Positions 1 to 6,442 of a stretch of DNA of 16,131 nt are shown here, piece after piece. Positions within the stretch are counted from its first letter, which is position 1; the number at the start of each line of letters is the position of its first letter. The translations under genes and the position numbers were made by a program. Below the pieces are notes generated by a model. It worked only from the letters and a program-made list of their open reading frames with translations, was not told where the DNA came from and made no database searches. Source of the stretch: DASSHC01 sp035693105 (GTDB lineage Bacteria; Chloroflexota; Chloroflexia; Thermomicrobiales; Thermomicrobiaceae); contig DASSHC010000469.1 in NCBI GenBank assembly GCA_035693105.1, positions 1 through 16,131 of the forward strand, given 5' to 3'.

Positions 1-273
1 GCAGGCCTCGTCCGCGTCGCGCGCCAGATGCACCACCGCGCCGACCGCCTCCGCCTGCTGGGTAAACTGGGCGATCAGCTCGGGCAGATTGGCGATGGCG
101 TCCGCCTTGACGCGGTGCAGCTCGGCGCGCAGCCCAGGGAAGTCGGTCTGGGCGAAGGCCGCCGCGCGCCGGTCGCGGAAGGTGGAGAGGGCGCGGTGGA
201 GGGCGATCGCCAGATTCTTGTCGTCGAGCGCGGCGTCGAGGCGCTGCTGGAAGCGCGGGCTGCGGGCGGGCAT
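1..273 (-). CDS. lutB: LutB-like lactate utilization iron-sulfur protein, N-terminal fragment
   Basis: The gene runs off the left edge, so only the first 91 codons are visible. Translation begins MPARSPRFQQRLDAALDDKN and continues through a basic helical stretch to 'AVGAVVHLARDADEAC'. This matches the N-terminus of LutB/YkgF proteins, where 'F..R...AL.D..L..AL' is followed by 'GA.VH.A.DA.EA' leading into the LUD domain. In the family, LutB works with LutA and LutC to oxidise L-lactate to pyruvate in the cytoplasm and carries C-terminal [4Fe-4S] motifs, which lie outside this window. The ATG at 273 has AAAGGA just upstream. Another ATG at 280 is out of frame. It is divergent from the stress gene at 438. 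Family assignment rests on the N-terminus only. Confidence 0.72.
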   Translation of the reverse strand, partial: MPARSPRFQQRLDAALDDKNLAIALHRALSTFRDRRAAAFAQTDFPGLRAELHRVKADAIANLPELIAQFTQQAEAVGAVVHLARDADEAC

Positions 274-437
274 GGCTCATCCTTTACTGACGTGCAGGCG
301 GGCGGGGCCGTCGCGGCATGCTGCCGTTAATCCTACCCTGAATCCGGCGTCTGAGCTTACGGCATACAGATTGCCGAAGGGTTGGTGACGCGGGTGCGCG
401 GCAGCGCCCAACCTGGCTTCACCGAAGGGAAAGAGCG

Positions 438-1394
438 ATGGCGGAGACCACCACAGTCCTGATCGGCACGTTCGATATCCCGGACGAGGCGGAGCGCGCC
501 GTCGACGAGCTGCGCAGCGTCGGCTTCAGCGACGATCAGATGCTGCTGCTGGCGCGCGAGGAAGAGGCCGCGCCGCGCGGCATGCCGGTCTCCAGCGCCG
601 AGCAGAGCGGCACGGTCGAGCTGGCCAACCTGCTGCGGCAGTGGGGGCTCGACCAGGAGGTGACCGATCGCATCGTCCACAACGTCACCACCTCGCGCGC
701 GCTGGTCGTCACGCGGCCCGGCTCGCGCCAGCAGGATGCGGCGCGCGTCTTCAAGGACTTCGGCGCGCAGATCTTCGGCAACATCTCCCCGGCCGACTAT
801 GAGGCCTTCGCCGCCACCACCGGCTACGACACCGCCGTCGGCACCCGCGCCACCATCCCCGGCGGGCAGAACATCCCGACCGAGCAGCTCGGTGCGGTGA
901 CCGGCGACCAGCGGAGCTGGCAGGCGCTGCACCCGCGCTATCGCCAGGAATGGCAGCAGCGGACCGGCGGCACGGCGCAGCAGTGGCAGCAGGTCGAGCC
1001 GGGCTATCGCTACGCCCACGAGATGCGCCAGCAGCCGGGCTACCAGCGCATGGTCTTCGCCGCGGCCGAGCCCCAGCTCAAGACGGACTACCCCACCTGG
1101 GCGCAGCAGCGCGGCTACCCCCGCGGCAAGAATCAACGCCAGAACGAGAGTATCTGGCAGGAGCTCAAGGGCGCGGTCGAGGATGCCTGGGACCGCATCA
1201 CCTTCAAGGAGGGCCCGGTCGGCGAGGCGAACCCGGTGCAGCCCGAAGGGCGGGTACAGGGTGAGGACCAGGTCGTGACGCGCTCGCGCTGGGTGCGGCT
1301 GGTGCCGCAGAGCCACCCACGCACGCAGACCCAGGTGCAGGTCGACAACCCCGACACCGAGCGCCCGCGCGTCGTCGAGCGCGAGATGCCGTAG
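438..1394 (+). CDS. General stress protein, YflT-like domain plus W/Y-rich tail (318 aa)
   Basis: Residues about 5-110 form a YflT/general-stress-17M-like domain: 'TVLIGTFDIPDEAERAVDELRSVGF', a middle helix, then 'SRALVVTRPGSRQQDAARVFKDFGA'. It is followed by a Tyr/Trp-rich region (about 158-255) with motifs 'WQALHPRYRQEW', 'W..VEPGYRYAHEM' and 'IWQELKGAVEDAWDRIT'. I recognise this pattern from stress proteins of Chloroflexota, cyanobacteria and Deinococcus. The C-terminus (about 260-318) is Pro/Gln-rich and probably disordered. There is no signal peptide or membrane segment. The ATG at 438 follows GAAGGGAAAGAGCG, a reasonable ribosome site. A second protein with the same N-terminal fold lies downstream at 1507. 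The biochemical function of these domains is not established; a role in stress is inferred from family naming only. Confidence 0.8.
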   Translation: MAETTTVLIGTFDIPDEAERAVDELRSVGFSDDQMLLLAREEEAAPRGMPVSSAEQSGTVELANLLRQWGLDQEVTDRIVHNVTTSRALVVTRPGSRQQDAARVFKDFGAQIFGNISPADYEAFAATTGYDTAVGTRATIPGGQNIPTEQLGAVTGDQRSWQALHPRYRQEWQQRTGGTAQQWQQVEPGYRYAHEMRQQPGYQRMVFAAAEPQLKTDYPTWAQQRGYPRGKNQRQNESIWQELKGAVEDAWDRITFKEGPVGEANPVQPEGRVQGEDQVVTRSRWVRLVPQSHPRTQTQVQVDNPDTERPRVVEREMP

Positions 1395-1425
1395 GGCGCA
1401 CCCTCCTCCCCCGGCCCGGACGGAG

Positions 1426-1447
1426 CCTCTCCCAATGCTGGGAGAGG
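1426..1447. repeat. Dispersed palindrome, CCTCTCCCA-N4-TGGGAGAGG
   Basis: A perfect 9-bp stem with an ATGC centre lies 31 bp after the stop of the stress gene at 438. It belongs to the same family as the palindromes at 2091-2116 and 6102-6129: a C-rich lead-in, then CTCTCCC, a short centre, then GGGAGAG. It could stop transcription, but no T run follows, so it is better described as a REP-like interspersed repeat. Confidence 0.75.
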
Positions 1448-1465
1448 GGAGAAGAGGAATTGTAG

Positions 1466-1486
1466 GGGCGGGTTTCAAACCCGCCC
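1466..1486. repeat. Dispersed palindrome, GGGCGGGTTT-C-AAACCCGCCC
   Basis: A perfect 10-bp inverted repeat around a single C, preceded by GTAG. The 'GTAGGGGC' lead-in also appears in the copy near 2791. It ends only 7 bp before the GGAG ribosome site of the 1507 gene, so in a transcript read through from 438 the hairpin would sit directly beside that site. Confidence 0.7.
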
Positions 1487-1506
1487 GCGTTTTGGAGTAG
1501 CGTGAC

Positions 1507-2064
1507 ATGGCAGTGACAGACCACTCGGTCGTCGTCGGTGTCTTCGACACGGTTGCGCAGGCCGAGCGGGCCACCAGCGACCTGGCGGAGGCCGGGTTCC
1601 CCGAAAATGAACTGGGCTTCATGGTCAAGGGCGAAGGCACGGCGGGCGGCGGCGCGCTGGCCCCCGGCGACACCCATATGACCGAGGGCGCCGCGATCGG
1701 CGCGGCGGCCGGCGGCCTGGGCGGCGCGCTGGCCGGGGCGGCGCTAGCCGGCGTGATCCCCGGCATCGGGCCGATCCTCTCGGCCGGCATCCTGACCGCG
1801 GCAGCGCTCGGCGCCTTCACCGGCGCGGCTAGCACGGGGCTGCTCGGGGCGGTCATCGGGCTGGGGTTCTCGGAAGACCAGGCGCGCTTCATCGAGGCCG
1901 AGCTGCGCGCCGGGCACGCGATCGTGACCGTGCGGACCGGCGACGAGGACCAGCAGGCCAGGGCCGAGGCGATCATGCGGCGCGACGGCGCCCGCTTCGC
2001 CGCCCTCGGCGACGAGCTGCCCCCCGAGCCGGAGGCCAACGACACGCATATCCCCACGGCGTAG
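1507..2064 (+). CDS. General stress protein with glycine-zipper membrane segment (185 aa)
   Basis: Residues 7-42 ('SVVVGVFDTVAQAERATSDLAEAGF...LGFMV') and 119-170 ('LGFSEDQARFIEAELRAGHAIVTV') look like the two halves of a YflT-like fold. Between them (about 60-118) is a Gly/Ala-rich hydrophobic insertion with repeated GxxxG-type spacing ('EGAAIGAAAGGLGGALAGAALAG'), which suggests a glycine-zipper membrane hairpin. The acidic C-terminus is probably flexible. The start ATG at 1507 has GGAG nine bases upstream. It shares the N-terminal pattern of the 438 protein, and the pair may have arisen by domain duplication. Such proteins are usually annotated as general stress or hypothetical membrane proteins; no activity is known to me. 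Co-expression with 438 is possible, but two palindromes lie between them. Confidence 0.78.
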   Translation: MAVTDHSVVVGVFDTVAQAERATSDLAEAGFPENELGFMVKGEGTAGGGALAPGDTHMTEGAAIGAAAGGLGGALAGAALAGVIPGIGPILSAGILTAAALGAFTGAASTGLLGAVIGLGFSEDQARFIEAELRAGHAIVTVRTGDEDQQARAEAIMRRDGARFAALGDELPPEPEANDTHIPTA

Positions 2065-2090
2065 CGGTGCGGGCGAGCCCTCACCCCCGA

Positions 2091-2116
2091 CCCCTCTCCC
2101 GTGCGCGGGAGAGGGG
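2091..2116. repeat. Dispersed palindrome, CCCCTCTCCCG-N4-CGGGAGAGGGG
   Basis: A perfect 11-bp stem about 26 bp beyond the stop of the 1507 gene. The lead-in CCCTCACCCCCGA resembles the lead-ins of the copies at 1426 and 6102, which marks them as one repeat family. It may act as a transcription end, but there is no clear T tract. Confidence 0.75.
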
Positions 2117-2255
2117 AGGTGACTGCCGAATAGCTTAGGTGCCGGGTGAGGGCCCGTCTGGACCACGCGCGAGCCGTACCGTATGCTGGCCGGCAACCTG
2201 GGCGGACACGGTGTCCAGGGTCGACCGGTCCGGGTATTGGGAAGGGGATGCGCTG

Positions 2256-2723
2256 ATGGGTAAGACGGATGACCGGCTCAAGGAACTGGGTATCGAGCTG
2301 CCGCCGGTCCCGCAGCCGGCCGGCACCTACGTCCACTGGGTGCGCTCCGGCAATCAGGTCTATCTGGCCGGCAAAGGCCCCTACAACGCCGACGGCTCAC
2401 GCCCCAAGACCGGCAAGGTCGGGCGCGACATCACCGTCGATGAGGCCTACCAGCAGGCGCGCTCGACCGGTCTGGTGCTGATCGCGGTGATGAAGGATGC
2501 GGTCGGCGGCGATCTGGACCAGGTCAAGCGGGTGCTCAAGGTCTTCGGCATGGTCAACGCCGTGCCGGACTTCGGCCAGCAGCCCCAGGTGATCAACGGC
2601 TGCTCCGACCTCTTCGTCGAGGTCTTCGGCGAGCGCGGGCGCCACGCCCGCTCGGCGATCGGCATGGGCTCGCTGCCCAATCAGATCGCCTGCGAGATCG
2701 AGGCGATCATCGAGGTGGAGTAA
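2256..2723 (+). CDS. RidA/YjgF family enamine/imine deaminase-like protein (155 aa)
   Basis: The protein starts MGKTDDRLKELGIELPPVP and includes 'GTYVHWVRSGNQVYLAGKGP' and the C-terminal signature 'RHARSAIGMGSLPNQIACEI'. Aligned by eye with E. coli RidA, R132 sits at the position of catalytic Arg105 and E147 at Glu120, so deaminase activity on reactive enamines/imines is plausible. At 155 aa it is longer than classical RidA (about 128 aa) and fits a RidA-like subgroup of about 150 aa. Members act in the cytoplasm, usually as trimers. I chose ATG 2256 over the upstream ATG at 2139 because AAGGGG lies 8 bases before it and family homology begins there. The natural substrate cannot be inferred from the neighbours. 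Confidence 0.88.
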   Translation: MGKTDDRLKELGIELPPVPQPAGTYVHWVRSGNQVYLAGKGPYNADGSRPKTGKVGRDITVDEAYQQARSTGLVLIAVMKDAVGGDLDQVKRVLKVFGMVNAVPDFGQQPQVINGCSDLFVEVFGERGRHARSAIGMGSLPNQIACEIEAIIEVE

Positions 2724-2739
2724 CGGGCCATCGTGGGCT

Positions 2740-2816
2740 GGGCGGCCACGGGGGGCCGCCCCTACCGGGGGAACGCGGCCCCTCTTTCCGGTAGGGGCAG
2801 GCCCCTGTGCCTGCCC
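2740..2816. terminator. Imperfect inverted repeat between convergent genes
   Basis: Two 28-nt arms (2740-2767 and 2789-2816) match as inverted repeats at 23 of 28 positions, with about 21 nt between them. They end in the shared block GCCCCTACCG/CGGTAGGGGC. The right arm contains the palindromic GGGGCAGGC...GCCTGCCC unit. The element fills most of the gap between the RidA gene (+) and the secreted-protein gene (-), so it could serve as a bidirectional transcription end. The 'GTAGGGGC' core links it to the repeat near 1466. Confidence 0.55.
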
Positions 2817-2854
2817 TCGTGGCCCTATCACTAATCCTGCTTGAAGGCCGCCTT

Positions 2855-4015
2855 CTACCCTCCGGCGTCCACCCCCTGGTCCCCCAGCACGACCGGCGAA
2901 ACATAGAGATCGCCGCCGCAGGCCATGAGCTGCGCGTTGACGACGAGCTGGTCGAAGTCGTCGGGCGGCGTGATCTCCAGCTGGGCCGAGGTCGGGCAGC
3001 TCTGCGAGCCGGTCGGGATGTGATTGTAGCCGACGTCGAACGAGGCCTGGGCGCCGGACGGCAGGAAGACCAGCCCCGGCGGTACGCTGAGGATGGCGAA
3101 GACCGAGCCCGCGCCGCTCCGGTGCACCTGCGTCGGCAGCGGGTTGCCCTGCGCGTCCAGCATCAGCATCCCCGGATAGCCGTAGAGGAAGCAGGTGTCG
3201 GGCGAAGTGTTTTGCAGCACGAAGCGGGTCAGGATGTGGCCGGTGGCGGCGAAACTGGGCCCCGGCATGACCGCCAGTTGCGACACGCCGCAGCGCGACC
3301 AGAGGTCCAGGTTGTAGGCCGGCACGCCGGACGACTGCGCCAGTGGGGCGGTCGCGATACCGGACTGCTGGGCCGCCTGATCCCCGAGCAGGCCCAGTTC
3401 CACCTGCCAGGCGGGCGGGTTGTCGGGGTGGTACTCGAAGCGCGCGCGCTCGAAGTACTGCACCGTGTAGCCGCCCTCCTGGAACTCCTCGGAGATCGGG
3501 TAGCCGAAGATCGCCAGGCCGCCGTTCTGCTGCCAGAACGCGCGGAAGCCGAAGCAGAGGCGATGGCTGGTCGGGGGATAGTAGGTGCAGTTGTCGTCGC
3601 TCTGCGCGTTGACCGGCTGGAAGGGCGGCTCACTCTGGCGACTGGCCGTCGCTAGCGCGCCCAGGCGGCGTGGCTCGACGCGCCACTCCGGCGGGTTGTC
3701 GGGGTGGTACTCGAAGACGGCGCGCTCGAAGTACTGCACCGTCAGGCCGCTCTGCGGGTCGGTCAGCTCCTCGGAGATTGGGTAGCCGAAGAGCGCGACC
3801 TGGCCGTGCTCCAGCCAGTAGTCGAGGAAGCCGTAGGCGAGATAGTGCCCGGTCTCGGGGAAGTAGACCAGCCGGGGAGCGGGATCGGCGCTCGGGGCGG
3901 GCGCGGCCAGCGCCGTTGCCGGGAGGAGCAGCGCGAGCGCGAGCGCCAGCAGGGCGCAAGCTGCCGCTCCCCGCACCGTCGTTCCCGTTCTCGCTCTGCG
4001 GCCGAAGTCGCGCAT
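2855..4015 (-). CDS. Secreted protein: two FGYPISEE-type repeats plus DUF4232-like domain (386 aa)
   Basis: A basic N-terminus and a hydrophobic stretch (about 15-38) ending in 'ATALA' form a Sec signal peptide. Residues about 51-119 and 145-210 are two copies of a Tyr/Trp/Phe-rich repeat: 'FPETGHYLAYGFLDYWLEHG' and 'HRLCFGFRAFWQQNGGLAIF', each followed by FGYPISEE, then VQYFERA.FEYHPDNPP.W.VE. Residues 242-376 resemble DUF4232, an Ig-like extracellular domain ('CGVSQLAVMPG', 'LQNTSPDTCFLYGYPGMLMLD'). C242/C275 and C340/C366 are possible disulfide pairs. The ATG at 4015 has AAGGAG eight bases upstream. I know this repeat from many Chloroflexota secreted proteins, but its ligand is unknown to me. 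A cell-surface or wall-binding role is a guess. It lies downstream of the Gfo/Idh pair with an 84-bp gap, so it may or may not be co-transcribed. Confidence 0.8.
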   Translation of the reverse strand: MRDFGRRARTGTTVRGAAACALLALALALLLPATALAAPAPSADPAPRLVYFPETGHYLAYGFLDYWLEHGQVALFGYPISEELTDPQSGLTVQYFERAVFEYHPDNPPEWRVEPRRLGALATASRQSEPPFQPVNAQSDDNCTYYPPTSHRLCFGFRAFWQQNGGLAIFGYPISEEFQEGGYTVQYFERARFEYHPDNPPAWQVELGLLGDQAAQQSGIATAPLAQSSGVPAYNLDLWSRCGVSQLAVMPGPSFAATGHILTRFVLQNTSPDTCFLYGYPGMLMLDAQGNPLPTQVHRSGAGSVFAILSVPPGLVFLPSGAQASFDVGYNHIPTGSQSCPTSAQLEITPPDDFDQLVVNAQLMACGGDLYVSPVVLGDQGVDAGG

Positions 4016-4099
4016 CGCGGTCTCCTTCCCGGCGTCGTCACGGCGCGCCTATGGCTAAAACGCGTTGACCGTCCCGAGTGTTACGGCGTTGCCGGCGGA

Positions 4100-4981
4100 T
4101 CACGCCACCGCGGCCGGTTGCCCGGCTTCGACGGCGCGGTAGACGGCGCCGAGGAAGTCGAGGAAGCCCTGCTCGCGCGCCGGGTCGTGCGCCTGGATGG
4201 CGCCGAGCGCCGCGCCCAGGAAGCCCGGCCCCAGCGCGCTCCACCAGGGGCGCGCGCTCGTGCCCTTTTGATTGCTCACCACCACCGACTGCCGCAGCGG
4301 CTCGCCGCGCAGTACCCCCTCGGAGCCGGTCGCCTCGACCAGCAGCTCCTGCGGCGCCGGCGACTCCGCCGGCAGGATGGCGCCGAACTCGACCGTCAGC
4401 AGCGGCCCGCCGCTGGTCTGCGCGATCACGAACCAGGCGTCGGGCTCGCCGCCGTGGATGGCGGCGCGGGTGGTCTGCGCCAGGCTGACCGGAGCTCCGG
4501 CCAGCGCGTAGACGTAGTGCAGCAGCGGCACGCCCAGCGACGCGAAAAGCCCCTGCTGGCCCGGGCGTACGCGATGGCTGGCGAAGACGCCGTAGGGGCG
4601 GCCGAGCGCGCCGCCGGCCACTTCGGCCCGCAGCGTCTCCAGCGCGGCGTAGCCGCGCAGCGCGCTCACCTGCGCCACCCGGCCGGCGCCCAGCGCCCCT
4701 CGCGGCGCGTCGCCGGTCTCGGTCAGCGGCAGGGTCGCCACCGGCAGTCCGGCGCCGGTCGCCTGCTGGATCACGGCGACGCGCTCCTCTGGCTCGGCCA
4801 GGCAGAGCACCAGCCCGGCGCCGTCCGGCAGCGGCGCGCCGGGGTCGACCCGGCCGGCGAGCGTCAATTCGGCCAGCGCCTGCACCGCCCGCGCGACTTC
4901 GTCCGCGAAGTCGCCCCGGCCGACGATCGCGATACGCTCCATCCCTGGTTCAAGCGGCTGAAGCTGCTCCGGCGCGCTCAT
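4100..4981 (-). CDS. Degenerate Gfo/Idh/MocA-like protein (293 aa)
   Basis: The start overlaps the stop of the upstream oxidoreductase (ATGA, 4978-4981), so the two are translationally coupled. Residues 15-27 ('ERIAIVGRGDFAD') keep a Rossmann GxG turn, but the nucleotide-binding half is compressed. The EKP segment that carries the catalytic lysine is replaced by 'TLPLTET' at about 83-89. The C-terminal part ('LGRPYGVFASHRVRPG', 'SLGVPLLHYVYALAGAPVSL') follows the Gfo/Idh layout, in which a conserved His/Asp helix lines the active site. An alternative start is the Met of MERIAIVG (residue 14). With the lysine apparently lost, this may be a non-catalytic partner of the neighbouring enzyme or have a different activity. 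The substrate is unknown. It is an intact frame, not an obvious pseudogene. Confidence 0.78.
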   Translation of the reverse strand: MSAPEQLQPLEPGMERIAIVGRGDFADEVARAVQALAELTLAGRVDPGAPLPDGAGLVLCLAEPEERVAVIQQATGAGLPVATLPLTETGDAPRGALGAGRVAQVSALRGYAALETLRAEVAGGALGRPYGVFASHRVRPGQQGLFASLGVPLLHYVYALAGAPVSLAQTTRAAIHGGEPDAWFVIAQTSGGPLLTVEFGAILPAESPAPQELLVEATGSEGVLRGEPLRQSVVVSNQKGTSARPWWSALGPGFLGAALGAIQAHDPAREQGFLDFLGAVYRAVEAGQPAAVA

Positions 4982-6048
4982 GCGGCGCCTCCTTCCCGCG
5001 GCAGGCTGACCACCTGGCCGGTCTTGCTCGACTCCACCGCGGCCAGCGCGATCGCCAGCGCCTGGCGCGCGTTCCAGGGGTCGAGCGGCACCGGGGTGTC
5101 GTCGCGCACCGCCTGGGCGAACTGCTCGATCTCGCGCACGTAGGCGTCGTCGACGTGCAGGAGCGTGTTGAAGTTCTCGGGGAAGCGCATCCCCTCGCCG
5201 GTCCAGTGCTCCAGCGGGGACATCGGCGGGTCGGTGGCGCGGATCATCCCCTCGGTGCCGAAGACCTCCATCATATGGAAGTAGGGGTAGCGCGGCGGCA
5301 GGTTGTTGACCACCTCGGCCGCGCCGATGGCGCCGTTCTGGAAGGAGATGGTGTAGCTGATGAAGTCGGGCACCTCGCCCTCCGGCGCGGTGATCTGCGA
5401 GGCGGAGTAGACCGAGGCGGCCTCGGCGCCCACGAACCAGCGCGCCAGATCGGTCTCGTGCACCGCGTTGGTCAGCGCGGCGCCGTAGGTGAACTCGGCC
5501 AGCAGGATCCAGGGGCGCTCGTCGACCGGGCGCCAGTAGCCGGCCCAGCGCCGCATGACGTTGTACATCGACGCGGCACGGCGCTCGTTCTCGCGCACCA
5601 GCCGCACCTCGCCGATGGCGCCCTCGCCGATCGCCTGCTGGATGGCCCGGTAGCGCGCGGTGAAGCGGCGGCTGTGGCCGACCATGAACTTGACCTTGTT
5701 GCGTTTGGCGGCGGCGATCATGGCGTCGGCGTCGGCCAGCGAGTTGGCCATCGGCTTCTCGCAGAGGACGTGCTTGCCGGCCTCGGCGGCGGCGACCACC
5801 TGCTCGCCGTGCAAGAACTCCGGGGTGCAGATGTCGACCATGTCGATATCGGGCCGCGCGAGCAATTGGCGGTAGTCGCTGTACCACGACGCGGCGCCGT
5901 AGCGGCGGGCGGCCTGCTCGGCGGCCTCGGGGCGCACGTCGGCCACGGCGATCAGTTCCAACTGGTCGTGCAGGTGCGCGATGGCCGGCAGGTGGGCGCT
6001 GTTGGCGATCGTGCCGGCGCCGATCAAGCCCACTCTCAAGCGTGGCAT
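4978..6048 (-). CDS. Gfo/Idh/MocA family NAD(P)-dependent oxidoreductase (356 aa)
   Basis: The N-terminus MPRLRVGLIGAGTIANSAHL holds the GxGxxx nucleotide-binding turn (residues 7-12). 'VDICTPEFLH' and 'GKHVLCEKPMANS' follow, with the catalytic EKP at 97-99. 'GHSRRF' (124-129) and 'HETDLARWF' (197-205) match the sugar-binding half, where H197 and D200 are the likely catalytic pair. Family members oxidise or reduce hydroxyl groups of sugars, inositols or related cyclitols in the cytoplasm. The exact substrate cannot be read from sequence. The length is typical. ATG 6048 is preceded by GGAGAGGAGG. It heads a two-gene unit with the shorter homologue at 4100-4981 through a 4-bp overlap; no sugar transporter is seen in the window. 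Confidence 0.9.
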   Translation of the reverse strand: MPRLRVGLIGAGTIANSAHLPAIAHLHDQLELIAVADVRPEAAEQAARRYGAASWYSDYRQLLARPDIDMVDICTPEFLHGEQVVAAAEAGKHVLCEKPMANSLADADAMIAAAKRNKVKFMVGHSRRFTARYRAIQQAIGEGAIGEVRLVRENERRAASMYNVMRRWAGYWRPVDERPWILLAEFTYGAALTNAVHETDLARWFVGAEAASVYSASQITAPEGEVPDFISYTISFQNGAIGAAEVVNNLPPRYPYFHMMEVFGTEGMIRATDPPMSPLEHWTGEGMRFPENFNTLLHVDDAYVREIEQFAQAVRDDTPVPLDPWNARQALAIALAAVESSKTGQVVSLPREGGAA

Positions 6049-6101
6049 CGGAGCCTCCTCTCCATCCAGCGCATGGTACCGCTCGCGCCCTCATCCCCCA
6101 A

Positions 6102-6129
6102 CCCCTTCTCCCAATGCTGGGAGAAGGGG
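6102..6129. repeat. Dispersed palindrome, CCCCTTCTCCCA-N4-TGGGAGAAGGGG
   Basis: A perfect 12-bp stem with an ATGC centre and the lead-in CCCTCATCCCCCA. It is a third copy of the family at 1426 and 2091. The stem carries a compensating change relative to the 1426 copy (TTCTCCC/GGGAGAA against CTCTCCC/GGGAGAG), so base pairing is kept while sequence drifts. It lies in the gap upstream of the two divergent genes at 6048 (-) and 6443 (+). Confidence 0.78.
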
Positions 6130-6149
6130 AGATACCGATGGGGCAGAGT

Positions 6150-6230
6150 GGCGTACGACGACGACATCACGTCGTACTCGTACGCCTCGAACTCTCCCTG
6201 TCATCCCGAGCGCAGTCGAGGGATCCGTCC
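6150..6230. repeat. Solo copy of the hairpin/TGTCATCCCGAG repeat
   Basis: This begins with an imperfect hairpin (GGCGTACGA at 6150-6158 against TCGTACGCC at 6178-6186) and ends with a 35-bp block at 6196-6230 identical to 7547-7581. The part before the 35-bp block also resembles 7503-7546 (GGCGTACGA.GACGA...TCGT). It is therefore a partial copy of the right half of the 200-bp element at 7385-7584. The rest of the 6049-6442 gap shows no gene: only the palindrome at 6102, a short GGAGCCGGCTCC palindrome at about 6314-6325, and a possible promoter near 6394. Confidence 0.72.
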
Positions 6231-6393
6231 GCACGCGGCAGCCAACGTCCTCGACGGGCAGTCCCTTCGCCCGCGCGAACGGCGGCACGCTGGATGCATC
6301 GGCCTTGCCTCGCGGAGCCGGCTCCCGCGCCATCGCTGTCGCTTTACGCGCGCGGGCCTGGCGCGCCGGCTCCGCATTTTCCGGCCGGAGCGC

Positions 6394-6399
6394 GATAAT
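6394..6399 (+). promoter_or_regulatory. Possible -10 box (GATAAT) for the zinc metallopeptidase
   Basis: GATAAT matches the -10 consensus at five of six bases and lies 43 bp upstream of the ATG at 6443. The hexamer 17 bp upstream (TCCGCA) is a poor -35. A 6-bp inverted repeat (GCTCCG 6369-6374, CGGAGC 6386-6391) sits right against the -10 and could be an operator. Confidence 0.35.
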
Positions 6400-6442
6400 C
6401 CCCGCCGGGAGCGACGACACGATCACGCGAGAGGGAACGACG

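Noticed and set aside
278..280. ATG at 280 as start of the LutB-like gene
   Set aside because: It is out of frame with the recognisable LutB N-terminus; the ATG at 273 is in frame and has AAAGGA at suitable distance.
357..2336. Minus-strand open frame of 659 codons across both stress genes
   Set aside because: It lies antisense to two genes with good ribosome sites and recognisable domains. Its translation is Arg/Pro/Ala-rich low-complexity sequence that runs through the palindromic repeats, as expected from GC-rich shadow frames.
3704..5143. Plus-strand open frame of 479 codons opposite the secreted protein and degenerate Gfo/Idh gene
   Set aside because: It is antisense to minus-strand genes supported by signal peptide, repeats and an ATGA overlap; no domain was recognised in it.
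4982..6094. N-terminal extension of the degenerate Gfo/Idh frame up to 6094
   Set aside because: The frame is open but is the out-of-frame reading of the real oxidoreductase; the coupled ATG at 4981 is the sensible start.
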